From positions 5,264,501-5,328,500 of the forward strand of contig NZ_JACHNH010000001.1 of the NCBI RefSeq assembly GCF_014205335.1: 64,000 bases of DNA, given 5' to 3'. Under the pieces are notes generated by a model. That model saw only the letters and a list, made by a program, of their open reading frames with translations. It did not search any database and was not told where the DNA came from. The first letter of the stretch is position 1. Each line of letters begins with the position of its first letter. The translations under genes and the position numbers were made by a program. The DNA comes from Amorphoplanes digitatis (GTDB lineage: Bacteria; Actinomycetota; Actinomycetes; Mycobacteriales; Micromonosporaceae). Positions 48,072 through 56,243 of this stretch are shown here, one piece after another.

Positions 48072-49577
48072 ATGAGGGAAGCGCATTGGCGGCACGCCGG
48101 GGTTCTGGCGGCCGCGATGCTGCTGATCGTCGCGGGTGGCGTCGTGGAGCTCGCGACACCGCCCCGGGCGGTGATGTCCGGGGTCGTCGTGCTCGGGCTG
48201 GTGCTGGCCGCGGCCTCGGCGCGGCCCTTGGCGGTGGCCGCCGTCGGGGTGTTCGCCGCGCTGGTGGCCTGGGCCACGTCGTCGTGGCAGGGGTTGTCCG
48301 GCAGCGTCGCCCAGGTGACGGTGCTCTCGGTGGTCGCCGGGACGACTCTGCTCAGCATGGCCGTCGCCCGCCGGCAGCAGGTCCTGGAGGGTCGCGGCAG
48401 CGGTGCCGCCGAGAATCGGTCGATGCTCGCGGCCATCGTGGAGTCGTCGGAGGATGCGATCATCACCACCGATCTCAAGGGCAGGATCACCACCTGGAAC
48501 GACGGCGCGACGCGCCTGTACGGCTGGACGGCGCAGGAGGCGATCGGCGCCAACATCACGCTGGTGCTGCCGCCCGAGCGGGCGGCGGGCCTGGCGGCGG
48601 CCCTGGCCCAGCTCGAGGAGGGCCGGGCCGTCGGCCTGCTGGAGACCCAGCGGATCCACAAGGACGGCACGGTCATCGACGTGACGACGAGCGTGTCGCC
48701 GGTGCACGACAGCGACGGCACCGTGGTGGGCGGCGCCGGGATCGAGCGTGACATCACCGGCCGCAAGCGCGCCGAGCGCGAGCGCCGGCAGATCCTCGAA
48801 CGTTCCGCGCGCGCGGAACGGCTGGAGAGCCTCGGCCAGCTCGCCGGCGGCATCGCGCACGACTTCAACAACCTGCTCGCGATCAACCTCAGCTACCTGG
48901 AGTTCGCCCTGGAGCGGACCACCGACCCGGAGACGATAAACGATCTCGGCCGGGCCCGGGCGGCCACCGACCGGGCCCGCGACCTGACCCGGCAGCTGCT
49001 GCTCTTCGCCCGCAAGGAGCCCGCCAACGCGGAGCTCATCGACCTCAACTCCGTGATCGACGAGACCCGCGCCCTGCTGCAACGCAGCATCGGCGCCCAC
49101 ATCGAACTGGTCGCGCACCTGGCCGAGGAACCCGTGATCATCCGGGCCGACCGCAGCCGGAGCGAGCAGATCCTGCTCAACCTCGTGATCAACGCACGCG
49201 ACGCGATGCCGGACGGCGGTGTGATCGCCATGGAGGCCGCGCCGGTCGACGTCGCCGACGAGCCGGCCCGGCAGCCGTCGCTGCCGGCCGGCCGCTACGC
49301 CCGGCTCCGGGTCGCCGACACCGGCACCGGCATGCCCCCGGAGGTCGCCGCGCACATCTTCGAACCCTTCTTCACCACAAAGGCCAAACAGCACGGCACC
49401 GGCCTCGGGCTGGCCACCGTGTACGGCATCGTCACCGACGCCGGCGGGACCATCACCGTCACCTCCGAGCCGGCGGTGGGCACCACCTTCGAGATCCTGC
49501 TGCCCCTGGCCCCACCGGACGAGCCGTCGTCACCCTCCGGTGCTCAGACCCGGCACTGCCAGGTGCGCGCGTCGTAG
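48072..49577 (+). CDS. Membrane PAS-domain sensor histidine kinase (orphan)
   Basis: A 501-residue sensor kinase. An N-terminal hydrophobic part of about 95 residues (four short helices) is followed by a PAS domain (about 110-225; AIVESSEDAIITTDLKGRITTWNDGATRLYGW in outline), a HisKA-type dimerisation helix with the phospho-His in GGIAHDFNNLLA, and an HATPase with N-box LLNLVINARDAMPDGG, G1 VADTGTGMPPEV and G2 GTGLGLATVYGI. No receiver domain or neighbouring response regulator exists, so its partner is elsewhere. AGGGGG precedes the ATG. The 3' end overlaps the convergent secreted-protein gene by 34 bases. Confidence 0.92.
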   Translation: MREAHWRHAGVLAAAMLLIVAGGVVELATPPRAVMSGVVVLGLVLAAASARPLAVAAVGVFAALVAWATSSWQGLSGSVAQVTVLSVVAGTTLLSMAVARRQQVLEGRGSGAAENRSMLAAIVESSEDAIITTDLKGRITTWNDGATRLYGWTAQEAIGANITLVLPPERAAGLAAALAQLEEGRAVGLLETQRIHKDGTVIDVTTSVSPVHDSDGTVVGGAGIERDITGRKRAERERRQILERSARAERLESLGQLAGGIAHDFNNLLAINLSYLEFALERTTDPETINDLGRARAATDRARDLTRQLLLFARKEPANAELIDLNSVIDETRALLQRSIGAHIELVAHLAEEPVIIRADRSRSEQILLNLVINARDAMPDGGVIAMEAAPVDVADEPARQPSLPAGRYARLRVADTGTGMPPEVAAHIFEPFFTTKAKQHGTGLGLATVYGIVTDAGGTITVTSEPAVGTTFEILLPLAPPDEPSSPSGAQTRHCQVRAS

Positions 49578-50101
49578 TAGTTGACGAACCGTTCGACGGT
49601 GGCGGTCACCGAGGTCGTCTTCCGGCAGACCGCGAGGACGTCGACCGAGAAGTAGGTCGGCCCGCCGCGGCTGTGGTTGACGCACCGCCAGTCGTAGACG
49701 GTGGTACCGAGGAGTGCCGCGGCGCTGTGACCGGTGGAGGTGCAGTAGTTCTCGAAGTCCGGCGCGACGGCGCCGGGCGCGACCTGCCAGCACTTGACCG
49801 AGGTGGGATCGCGGAAGTCGCCGATGCGGTCGACGGCGTCGCCGGTCGCGTAGGTCCAGCGGCAGGCCGCGTCGAACGTGAGATCGCTCCGGCCGCCGTC
49901 GGCGGCGGCGCAGTGCCAGTCGTACGCGGTCGAGCCGGCCAGGACGGCGCCGGCGTTCCCGAGCGAACGGCAGTACGCGCCGAGGTCGAGCCCGCCTAGC
50001 TCCCGGGGCGGCGAGGCACCCGCGGCGGCCGGGCTCGCGGCGGCCAGCACGCTCGCGACGCCGGTGAGCAGGGCGAACAGGGTCTTGCTGATCGAGCGCA
50101 T
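49544..50101 (-). CDS. Secreted protein with two tandem Cys-containing domains
   Basis: A 185-residue exported protein; the signal peptide ends in PAAAGA near residue 28. The mature protein is two copies of one module of about 70 residues: copy 1 LGAYCRSLGNAGAVLAGSTAYDWHC...CWQV and copy 2 FENYCTSTGHSAAALLGTTVYDWRC...CRV (cut for length). Each copy has a YC opening, a YDWxC motif, a third Cys about 18 residues on and a final W/C near the end, so two disulfides per module are likely. I do not know the family. GGAGA lies seven bases before the ATG. Both modules keep the motif though the rest has diverged. Confidence 0.75.
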   Translation of the reverse strand: MRSISKTLFALLTGVASVLAAASPAAAGASPPRELGGLDLGAYCRSLGNAGAVLAGSTAYDWHCAAADGGRSDLTFDAACRWTYATGDAVDRIGDFRDPTSVKCWQVAPGAVAPDFENYCTSTGHSAAALLGTTVYDWRCVNHSRGGPTYFSVDVLAVCRKTTSVTATVERFVNYYDARTWQCRV

Positions 50102-50256
50102 GGATCTCCTGGAGAGTTCGCGGTGATGACGTCCGAGCCGTCGTCCTCATTGGAGGATCGGCAGCGACAGCCTAGGCCGGATTCCGCGTTCTGCAAGAGC
50201 TTGCAAAGAGAACGTAACTTCTCTCACCGAATGAGAGGACTTGCATGGCGAGATGA

Positions 50257-50284
50257 GGCCCGGCTCCGGCGGCGGAGCCGGGCC
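50257..50284 (-). terminator. Hairpin terminator of the small membrane-protein gene
   Basis: Perfect 12-bp stem (50257-50268 with 50273-50284) and 4-base loop GCGG, starting 10 bases after the stop codon on the minus strand. Confidence 0.8.
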
Positions 50285-50293
50285 CCCCGCGCG

Positions 50294-50503
50294 TCAGCCG
50301 TTGCCGACGCCCCAGGAGTCCACCGTCGCCTCGACCGGGTGGGTGCCCGAGCCGATCAGCGGCATCAGCGCCGCGCTCGTCCCGCCGTCGGACGGCGACG
50401 CCACGCCACCGAGGTGCGCGGACACCGCCACGGCCAGGGCACCCACCGCGATCGCGACCGGTACGAACAGTGCGCGGCCCAGGACGGCCATCCGTCGCTG
50501 CAT
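50294..50503 (-). CDS. Small single-helix membrane or secreted protein (69 aa)
   Basis: A 69-residue protein. Its strong ribosome-binding site (AAGGAGG six bases before the ATG), following terminator and operator-like repeats upstream make it a credible gene. The N-terminal basic MQRRMAVLGRA leads into a hydrophobic helix (FVPVAIAVGALAVAVSAHL), then a 40-residue polar tail rich in Ser, Gly and Thr and ending DSWGVGNG. The helix could be a signal peptide or an anchor. Function unknown. Confidence 0.68.
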   Translation of the reverse strand: MQRRMAVLGRALFVPVAIAVGALAVAVSAHLGGVASPSDGGTSAALMPLIGSGTHPVEATVDSWGVGNG

Positions 50504-50819
50504 GAGCTTCCTCCTTCATCGAGCGTGCGGAACTCGCACGCGTGCGTCCCGCAAGGATCGGCGTACGCCTTTGGGTGTCCTTTCGGTCGACGCCGTCCGG
50601 CCATTCCCGGAAATTGCGTTGTGGCCGCCCGGCGCATTTGTCATTCTCATTGCGGCCCCGGCGGCTTCAGAAGCAAGCGCCTACCACAACGGACGCACTG
50701 GCGATCACACCAAGCTGGTCCGCTGCCCTCCTGGCGACCGATCCTTCACATCGGATCCGCTACGGGGCCACCCTTCGTTCCCATTCGCTTCGGGGATTTC
50801 CCCGAAACAGAGGTGAGTC
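50504..50819. promoter_or_regulatory. Divergent control region of the small protein and the slipin gene
   Basis: No gene in 316 bases. Close to the small-protein start is a comb of inverted half-sites: GCGTGCG (50523-50529), CGCACGC (50535-50541) and CGTGCG (50541-50546), including the perfect palindrome CGCACGCGTGCG (50535-50546). The rest is unremarkable apart from AT-richer stretches near 50625-50655 that may hold the slipin promoter. Confidence 0.45.
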
Positions 50820-51665
50820 ATGTCCAATCGCCATGAGGTGATCGTTCGCAGCGGTTTCCGTGGTCTCCGTTACGTCGACGGCCGTTTCGACCAGGTTCTC
50901 GAGCCGGGCCGCTACCGCCTGCCCGCCCGCCGGTACCCCGGGCAGCGGCTGCCGCGGGTCGACGTCGTCCCGGTCGACCTGCGCGAGCGCGAGCTCAACA
51001 TCAAGGGCCAGGAGATCCTGACCGCCGACAAGGTCGCGGTCCGGGTCAACATCATCACCCACTTCCGGGTGGTCGACCCGGTCGCGGCGATCGAGAAGGT
51101 CGCCGACTACGGCGACCGGGTGTACAGCGACGTGCAGCTTGCGGCGCGGCGCTCCCTGGCGTCGATGACGCTGGAGGCCATCCTGACCAACCGCAACCAG
51201 CTCAGCGAGGACATCCTCCGCGACGTGGAGGGCGTCTCCGCCGGCTACGGCATCGAGATCATTCGCGCCGACGTCAAGGACCTGGTGTTCCCGGGCAACC
51301 TCCAGGACATCATGAACCGGGTGCTGACGGCGCAGCGGATGGCCGAGGCGCAGATGGTCGAGGCGCGTACCCGCGCCGACCGGGAGGCGCTCGAGGCGAA
51401 CTCGAAGGCGGACTCCGAGCGGGTCGCCGCGCAGGCCCGGGTCGAGTCGACGCGGCTGGCCGCCGAGGGTGACGCCGCGGCGCAGCGGATCCGGACCGAG
51501 GCCGAGGTCGACGCCCTGCGCCGGCTCGCCGAGGCCGCCGAGGCCTACGCGCAGCACCCGGCCCTGCTGCGGCTGCGCGAGCTCGAGACTCTCGGCGCGC
51601 TGGGCACCAACGCCGCGGCGCGGCTGTACATCGGGTTCGACAAGCACAGCGACGGCGTGGCCTGA
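50820..51665 (+). CDS. Slipin/SPFH (stomatin-like) protein
   Basis: A 281-residue SPFH/band 7 protein. The usual opening hairpin that anchors stomatins in the membrane is absent; the sequence goes straight into VIVRSGFRGLRYVDGRFDQVLEPGRYRLP, then LRERELNIKGQEILTADKVAVRVN, and the C-terminal coiled coil AQMVEARTRADREALEANSKADSERVAAQARVE (all in outline). GAGGTGAGTC precedes the ATG. Slipins form membrane microdomain scaffolds; this form would be cytoplasmic or peripherally attached. It may be linked to redox neighbours downstream, but the GlxA-type gene starts 56 bases after its stop with its own signals. Confidence 0.87.
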   Translation: MSNRHEVIVRSGFRGLRYVDGRFDQVLEPGRYRLPARRYPGQRLPRVDVVPVDLRERELNIKGQEILTADKVAVRVNIITHFRVVDPVAAIEKVADYGDRVYSDVQLAARRSLASMTLEAILTNRNQLSEDILRDVEGVSAGYGIEIIRADVKDLVFPGNLQDIMNRVLTAQRMAEAQMVEARTRADREALEANSKADSERVAAQARVESTRLAAEGDAAAQRIRTEAEVDALRRLAEAAEAYAQHPALLRLRELETLGALGTNAAARLYIGFDKHSDGVA

Positions 51666-51720
51666 TTTGCAATATTCGTGTCGTTGACGCCACGATCGGC
51701 GGCCCGCGACGATCGACGGC

Positions 51721-52686
51721 ATGGACCGCCGTACCGTCGTCGTGATCTTCGAGGGCTTTCAGCTGCTCGACCTGGCCGGACCGGCCGACGTCTTCGCGAC
51801 CGCGAACCTGCTCACCCGCGCGGACGGCTACGACCTGGAGGTCGCCGCCGTCCGCGCGGGGCAGGTCAGCGCGCAGAACGGGATCGTCGCGCTCGCGCGG
51901 ACACCCCTCGCCGGGCTCACCGGCCCGATCGACACCCTGCTGGTCGTCGGCGGGCTGACCCTGTCGGCCTGCCCGGCCGACCGGGAGCTGGTCGCGGAGA
52001 TCGCCCGGCTGGCTCCGCACTGCCGCCGGATCACCTCGGTGTGCAACGGCGCCTTCCTGCTCGCCGCCGCCGGGTTGCTCACCGGCCGGCGCGCCACCAC
52101 GCACTGGCTCGCGGCCGACCGGCTGGCCGCCGGCTACCCGCAGGTGCGGGTGGACGCGGACGCCATCTACGTCAAGGACGCGAACGTCTGGACCTCCGCC
52201 GGTGTCACCGCGGGCATCGACCTGGCGCTCGCCCTCGTTGCCGAGGACCACGGGCACGAACTCGCCCGCCAGGTGGCCCGGGGCCTGGTCGTCTACCTGC
52301 AACGACCCGGCGGGCAGAGCCAGTTCAGCACGCCGATGCGGGCCAGCACGCCGCCGAGCGAACGGTTCCGCGAGCTTCAGGCGTTCATCGACGACAACCC
52401 CACGGGTGACCTGAGCGTGCCCGCCCTCGCGCGGCGCAGCGCGATGAGCGAACGCCACTTCTCCCGCCTCTTCACCGCGCAGACCGGCATGTCACCGGGC
52501 CGGTACGTCGAGCGCAGCCGGGCGGAGGCCGCCCGCCGGCGGCTGGAGGTCACCGCGGACCCGCTGGACCGCATCGCCCGGGAGTCCGGGCTCGGCGGCC
52601 CGGAGACCCTCTACCGGATCTTCCGCCGGCACTGGCGGATCTCACCCGGCGACTACCGCCGCCGCTTCCACGCCGAGGAGTTGTGA
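51721..52686 (+). CDS. GlxA-type AraC regulator with DJ-1/PfpI domain
   Basis: A 321-residue fusion: a DJ-1/PfpI amidotransferase-like sensor (residues about 5-185; VVIFEGFQLLDLAGPADVF and the elbow VCNGAFLLAAAG with Cys) and an AraC HTH pair (about 220-318; LARRSAMSERHFSRLFTAQTGMSPGRYVE and the second unit ARESGLGGPETLYRIFRRHWRISPGDYRRRF, in outline). Such regulators control amine or nitrile catabolism. Its stop overlaps the region of the DJ-1 enzyme gene that follows, so the two are an operon; the enzyme is the likely target. Confidence 0.9.
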   Translation: MDRRTVVVIFEGFQLLDLAGPADVFATANLLTRADGYDLEVAAVRAGQVSAQNGIVALARTPLAGLTGPIDTLLVVGGLTLSACPADRELVAEIARLAPHCRRITSVCNGAFLLAAAGLLTGRRATTHWLAADRLAAGYPQVRVDADAIYVKDANVWTSAGVTAGIDLALALVAEDHGHELARQVARGLVVYLQRPGGQSQFSTPMRASTPPSERFRELQAFIDDNPTGDLSVPALARRSAMSERHFSRLFTAQTGMSPGRYVERSRAEAARRRLEVTADPLDRIARESGLGGPETLYRIFRRHWRISPGDYRRRFHAEEL

Positions 52687-52688
52687 AC

Positions 52689-53312
52689 ATGCACATCGCC
52701 ATCCCGCTGTACCCCCGTTACACCGCGCTCGACGCCGTCGGGCCCTACACGGTCCTGGCCTTCACCGAGGGCTTCACGGTCACCTTCGTGGCCGCCCGGC
52801 CCGGTGCGGTCCTCGACGACCAGGGCAGCCTCGCCCTCACCGCCACGAAGTCCTATGCGGACCTGCCGTACCCGGACGTGATCGTCGTACCGGGCGGGCC
52901 GGGCACCGTCGAGGCGCTCCAGGACAAGGACCTGATCGACTGGATCACGGTCGCCCATGAGCGCACCCGCTGGACGACGTCGGTGTGCAGCGGATCGTTC
53001 CTGCTGGGCGCCGCCGGGCTGCTGAACGGCAGGAGGGCGACGACTCACTGGGGCTGGCTCGAACACCTCTCGGGGTTCGGCGCGCAACCCGTGAGCGAAC
53101 GCGTCGTCATCGACGACCGGATCATCACGGCCGCCGGCGTATCGGCCGGCATCGACATGGCCCTGACCATGCTGGCCCGGATGACCGACGTCGCGACGGC
53201 ACAGACCGTCCAGCTGGCGATGGAGTACGACCCGCGGCCGCCGTTCGACGCCGGCTCGCCGGCGACCGCGCCGGCCGGCATCGCCGAGCGCGCCCTCGGG
53301 CTGATCGGCTGA
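52689..53312 (+). CDS. DJ-1/PfpI-family enzyme (isonitrile hydratase-like)
   Basis: A 207-residue DJ-1/PfpI protein close to the InhA (isonitrile hydratase) group: IAIPLYPRYTALDAVGPYTVL, the Asp/Glu region, and the nucleophile elbow TSVCSGSFLLGAAGLLNGRRATTHWG with the active Cys. GAGGAG lies eight bases before ATG 52689; GTG 52683 would be too close to it. Directly following a GlxA-type regulator with a related sensor domain, it may process the same compound class that the regulator senses. Confidence 0.88.
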   Translation: MHIAIPLYPRYTALDAVGPYTVLAFTEGFTVTFVAARPGAVLDDQGSLALTATKSYADLPYPDVIVVPGGPGTVEALQDKDLIDWITVAHERTRWTTSVCSGSFLLGAAGLLNGRRATTHWGWLEHLSGFGAQPVSERVVIDDRIITAAGVSAGIDMALTMLARMTDVATAQTVQLAMEYDPRPPFDAGSPATAPAGIAERALGLIG

Positions 53313-53316
53313 GGCG

Positions 53317-53919
53317 TCACGCCAGGCAGCGGCCGTTGGGCAGCAGGCCGGCCACCTCGTACCACTGGTCGCCGGAGGCCAGGTCCAGGTAGCCCACCAC
53401 GCAGCCGTCGCCCATCAGCAACGAGTAGACCAGGGCGCCGGCGGGCGCGGGATCCTCGCCGGTGGCGAGGCGGACGACGCTGTCGGGCAGGCCCGCCGCG
53501 CCGAGAGCGTTCCGGGCGGTCGCCACGTCGGCGTCGGTCGCCGCCCGGAGCGCGCCCCGGTCATCGCAGCCGACCGGCCCGGGCGGCGGGCAGAGAAAGG
53601 CGCGATGGAGCGCGTCGCGCATCAACCAGGCGGTGCCCTCGTGGCCGATCGGCCCCGGGTTGACGATGTCGGCCCGCCGGACCCGGTCGCGCGCCTTGCG
53701 GTGACAGAGCTCCTCGGCCGCCTTCACCTCGGCCTCGTCCGGGCCGACCAGGAACGCGCACGAGTATCCGCCGGTCGCCTCGCCCCGGCCCGCATACCAG
53801 GTGGCACCGGCCACGGCGAGCGCCGCCGCCGCGAGGGTCACGACGGCGGCGGCGAGCCACAGACCCCGGCGCCGCGGGCGGGAGTCCTCGGGCTGATCAC
53901 TGTCGCCGAAGACGAACAC
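53317..53919 (-). CDS. Single-pass membrane protein, unknown function
   Basis: A 200-residue protein: a 20-residue charged cytoplasmic start (SDQPEDSRPRRRG), one helix (LWLAAAVVTLAAAALAVAGATWYAG), and a 155-residue outer domain with five Cys (SCAFLVG, ELCHRKA, FLCPPP, VGCDDRG, GDGCVVG) plus a last one in NGRCLA, giving an even number that could form three disulfides. No family recognised. The GTG start has no strong ribosome-binding site. It is convergent with the DJ-1 enzyme gene, the stops four bases apart. Confidence 0.65.
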   Translation of the reverse strand: MFVFGDSDQPEDSRPRRRGLWLAAAVVTLAAAALAVAGATWYAGRGEATGGYSCAFLVGPDEAEVKAAEELCHRKARDRVRRADIVNPGPIGHEGTAWLMRDALHRAFLCPPPGPVGCDDRGALRAATDADVATARNALGAAGLPDSVVRLATGEDPAPAGALVYSLLMGDGCVVGYLDLASGDQWYEVAGLLPNGRCLA

Positions 53920-53949
53920 GCCAGGCAGGGTAGCGCGACCGCCCGACAG

Positions 53950-54753
53950 CTATCCGGAGACCGGGGTGGCGCCCGCGACCGCGGCACAGATCCGCGGCAG
54001 GGCCACGCCGATCGGCTCCCGGATCACCTCGGCGGCGAGGTCGTCGTACGGGGTCGGGTCACGGTTGACGATCACCAGCCGGTTGCCGGCGTTGACCGCC
54101 ACGGCGCACAGCGAGGCGACCGGTTCGACGCCGAGCGAGCTGCCGACCGCGAGCATGAGCTGGGCGTTGGCCGCGATCCGCCCGGCCAGGCCGGTGACGG
54201 CGGGATCGAGGTGCTCACCGAACAGCACCACGGCCAGCTTCAGGATCGCCGCGCAGTCGGCGCAGCGGGGATCGCGGTCGCCCGCCCGGACCCGGGCCAT
54301 CGTCGGCCCGCTCGGCGTACGCCGGCCGCAACCGGTGCAGACCACCTCGTGCATCGAGCCGTGCAGCTCGAGCACCTTGCGCGCGCTGGAGCCGGCGCCC
54401 TGATGCAACCCGTCGACGTTCTGCGTCAGCACGCGCACCGCCACCCCCGAGTGCTCCAGCCCGGCGAGCGCGCGGTGCGCCGGGTTCGGCCGGGCACTCC
54501 AGGCCGGGCTGTCGAGATAGGTGTCCCAGAACGCCGCCCGGACCGCCGGGTCGGCCATGAAGGACTGATAGGTGAACGCCTTGACCAGTCCCGGATCCCG
54601 GGTCCAGACGCCGGCCGGCCCCCGGTAGTCCGGGATACCGGAGTCCGTCGAGATGCCGGCGCCGGTGAGCACCGCCACCCGTTCCACTCCATCGAAGTAG
54701 TTGCTGTTCACGGTTGTCGATGGTAGGCAGCGGGCGGTCGGCCGACGAGCCAT
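53950..54753 (-). CDS. Sir2-family NAD-dependent deacylase (sirtuin)
   Basis: A 267-residue sirtuin. It has the NAD-binding GAGIST and DSGIPDYRGPAGVW, the core TQNVDGLHQGAG, catalytic His in LELHGSMHE, a four-Cys zinc site (CTGCGRR and CADC), VVLFGEHLD and GSSLGVEPVASL. It removes acyl groups from lysines using NAD. ATG 54753 is used; GTG 54711 is 14 codons inside and also plausible, since neither has a good ribosome-binding site. It begins 11 bases after the phosphotransferase stop on the same strand, so the two are probably one transcript. Confidence 0.9.
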   Translation of the reverse strand: MARRPTARCLPSTTVNSNYFDGVERVAVLTGAGISTDSGIPDYRGPAGVWTRDPGLVKAFTYQSFMADPAVRAAFWDTYLDSPAWSARPNPAHRALAGLEHSGVAVRVLTQNVDGLHQGAGSSARKVLELHGSMHEVVCTGCGRRTPSGPTMARVRAGDRDPRCADCAAILKLAVVLFGEHLDPAVTGLAGRIAANAQLMLAVGSSLGVEPVASLCAVAVNAGNRLVIVNRDPTPYDDLAAEVIREPIGVALPRICAAVAGATPVSG

Positions 54754-54764
54754 TTACCAGGGCG

Positions 54765-55691
54765 TCAGCGGGCCGGGCGCCGCCAGGCGCCGCCGGTGAC
54801 CACCTCCTCAAGGCGGCTCAGGCGCGCGGCGCCCATCCGGGCATGGGTAACCGGGTCGGCGAGCGCGATGACGAGGTCGGAGGTGAGGTAGGCGGCCTCC
54901 CGGACCTCGCACTCCGCGCGGAGGACCTCCGGGGAGGTCACCGTCTCCCGGGCGATGACGTCGAGGACCGTCTCCAGGTGCGGGCCGGCGTCCGCGATCA
55001 GGAAGAACCAGTCGTCCACCGGCTCGCCGAGCCGGGCCCACTCGAAGTCCAGCAGCGCCGTCACGTCGCCGCCGGAGGCGAGCCAGTTGCCCCAGTGGCA
55101 GTCGGCGTGCACCGGGACGACCGACCGGGCGTGTGGCGGCGCGCCCTCGGCGATCGCCGTGAGGCCGTCGAGCAGCGGGCGCCGCACGACCCCGTCCCGG
55201 TCCGCGGCGGCGAGGCTCTCGACCCCGGCGAGCAGCGCCGCCCGGCTGACGAAACCGCCGTGGTCGAGCGGCTCGCCCAGCGTCCGCCCGGCGTGGCCGG
55301 CCGGACGCCAGCGGTGCAGCGCGCCGAGCCGCTGAACCGCCTGCCCGGCCAGGGAGCGCGCGGTCGCGGCGTCGGCGCCGGGCAGGCCGGCGCCGGGAGC
55401 GACACCCGGCGCGCGGGCGTAGCACGCGTAGCGGACCTCGCGCCCGTCCAGCCGGTGCAGGCCGCTGTCGAGCAGCGGGGCGGTGATGCCGGCCGGCAGG
55501 GCGGGCGCCAGCGCGATCTCCCGGTCCAGCCGGGAGTGGCCCGCCACGGGAATGATTTTCACGACGATGTCCGCGCCGACGTAGACGTGATGCGAGAGAC
55601 TTTCCGCGGGCGTCATGACGCCGGGGTCCCGCCCCAGGGCCGCCTCCACAATCACCCGCGCGAGGTGATGCGCCTGCCGCAGGTCGGTCAT
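54765..55691 (-). CDS. Aminoglycoside-phosphotransferase-family (APH) protein
   Basis: A 308-residue kinase-fold protein of the APH/choline-kinase type. The catalytic loop is VPVHADCHWGNWL with the Asp-His-Asn set, and the metal site LLDFEWARLGEPVDDW. The N-terminal ATP lobe (VIVKIIPVAGHSRLDREIALAP) is normal. Substrates may be antibiotics, sugars or lipids; no specific resistance can be claimed. ATG 55691 is used; GTG 55703 is 4 codons earlier. It is the first gene of a two-gene unit with the sirtuin. Confidence 0.87.
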   Translation of the reverse strand: MTDLRQAHHLARVIVEAALGRDPGVMTPAESLSHHVYVGADIVVKIIPVAGHSRLDREIALAPALPAGITAPLLDSGLHRLDGREVRYACYARAPGVAPGAGLPGADAATARSLAGQAVQRLGALHRWRPAGHAGRTLGEPLDHGGFVSRAALLAGVESLAAADRDGVVRRPLLDGLTAIAEGAPPHARSVVPVHADCHWGNWLASGGDVTALLDFEWARLGEPVDDWFFLIADAGPHLETVLDVIARETVTSPEVLRAECEVREAAYLTSDLVIALADPVTHARMGAARLSRLEEVVTGGAWRRPAR

Positions 55692-56046
55692 CGGCGATGC
55701 CACGGGTCTCGGATCTCCATGCCCGGCCTCCTTCGGGATCTTGTACATCCTTCCAGGTCGGCCGGGAATTCGTGGCTTGCCGGCGCGCGGAAGCGGGCCG
55801 AATCCGTGCCGTGGCAACGATTCCCGGCATGTGGAAGGCCGGAAACGACGCCGGGATGGGACCGGGCGGAAGTCCCCAAAAAGGGGTGGCGACGGCCTCT
55901 TGGCAACTTTGGATCTCAGTCGCTACCGTGACGGAGACGTTGCTGATCGTAGATCCTTCGGTCACCTGACGTTGATCGCAGGTTCACCTGCGTCAGGGGC
56001 GGCCGTGGCCGGACCATGCCGCCCGCCCGGACGAGGAGAAGGGAGC
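55692..56046. promoter_or_regulatory. Divergent control region of the phosphotransferase unit and the small-ORF/subtilase unit
   Basis: No gene in 355 bases except the ribosome-binding stretch for the micro-ORF. A nested hairpin is present: outer CCTGAC (55965-55970) with GTCAGG (55992-55997) and inner GCAGGT (55978-55983) with ACCTGC (55986-55991). A small CCCC-AAAAA-GGGG stem lies near 55875-55887. The promoter of the micro-ORF transcript should lie in the AT-richer part near 55900-55970. Confidence 0.5.
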
Positions 56047-56109
56047 ATGGTCATGGCGAAAAAGTCCAAGAAGTCCAAGAAGGACAAGAAGAAGGACAAG
56101 AAGAAGTAG
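56047..56109 (+). CDS. Lysine-rich micro-ORF (20 aa)
   Basis: A 20-residue peptide with 12 lysines: after MVMA the sequence consists only of Lys, Ser and Asp (runs KKSKKSKKDKKKDKKK). GAGGAGAAGGGAGC directly precedes the ATG, so it should be well translated. It lies at the head of the transcript leading to the small helical protein and the subtilase. It may be a translated leader that makes ribosomes pause on the Lys run, or a real cationic peptide. No family recognised. Confidence 0.6.
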   Translation: MVMAKKSKKSKKDKKKDKKK

Positions 56110-56114
56110 CTGCA

Positions 56115-56208
56115 CCGCTGGGCCGGTCCCCGTCGTGCAGGATCGGCGGAGTGGGGCCGGTCCAGCGGATCGCGCCACTCCCTTCCTGCCAACAGGGCCG
56201 CGCGGCCC
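56115..56208 (+). other. Structured spacer after the micro-ORF
   Basis: CCGCTGG (56115-56121) pairs with CCAGCGG (56162-56168), with inner CCGG/CCGG and CCCC/GGGG pairs that continue the stem. It is followed by the perfect palindrome GGGCCGCGCGGCCC (56195-56208). It begins six bases after the micro-ORF stop, so pausing in the micro-ORF could affect its folding. Confidence 0.55.
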
Positions 56209-56243
56209 GCTAGGAGCAACGCATCGTCGAGTGAGGTGTCGTG

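Noticed and set aside
55741..56046. N-terminal extension of the lysine micro-ORF (122 codons)
   Set aside because: The upstream part is compositionally random, overlaps the promoter and hairpin region, and the strong ribosome-binding site lies directly before ATG 56047.
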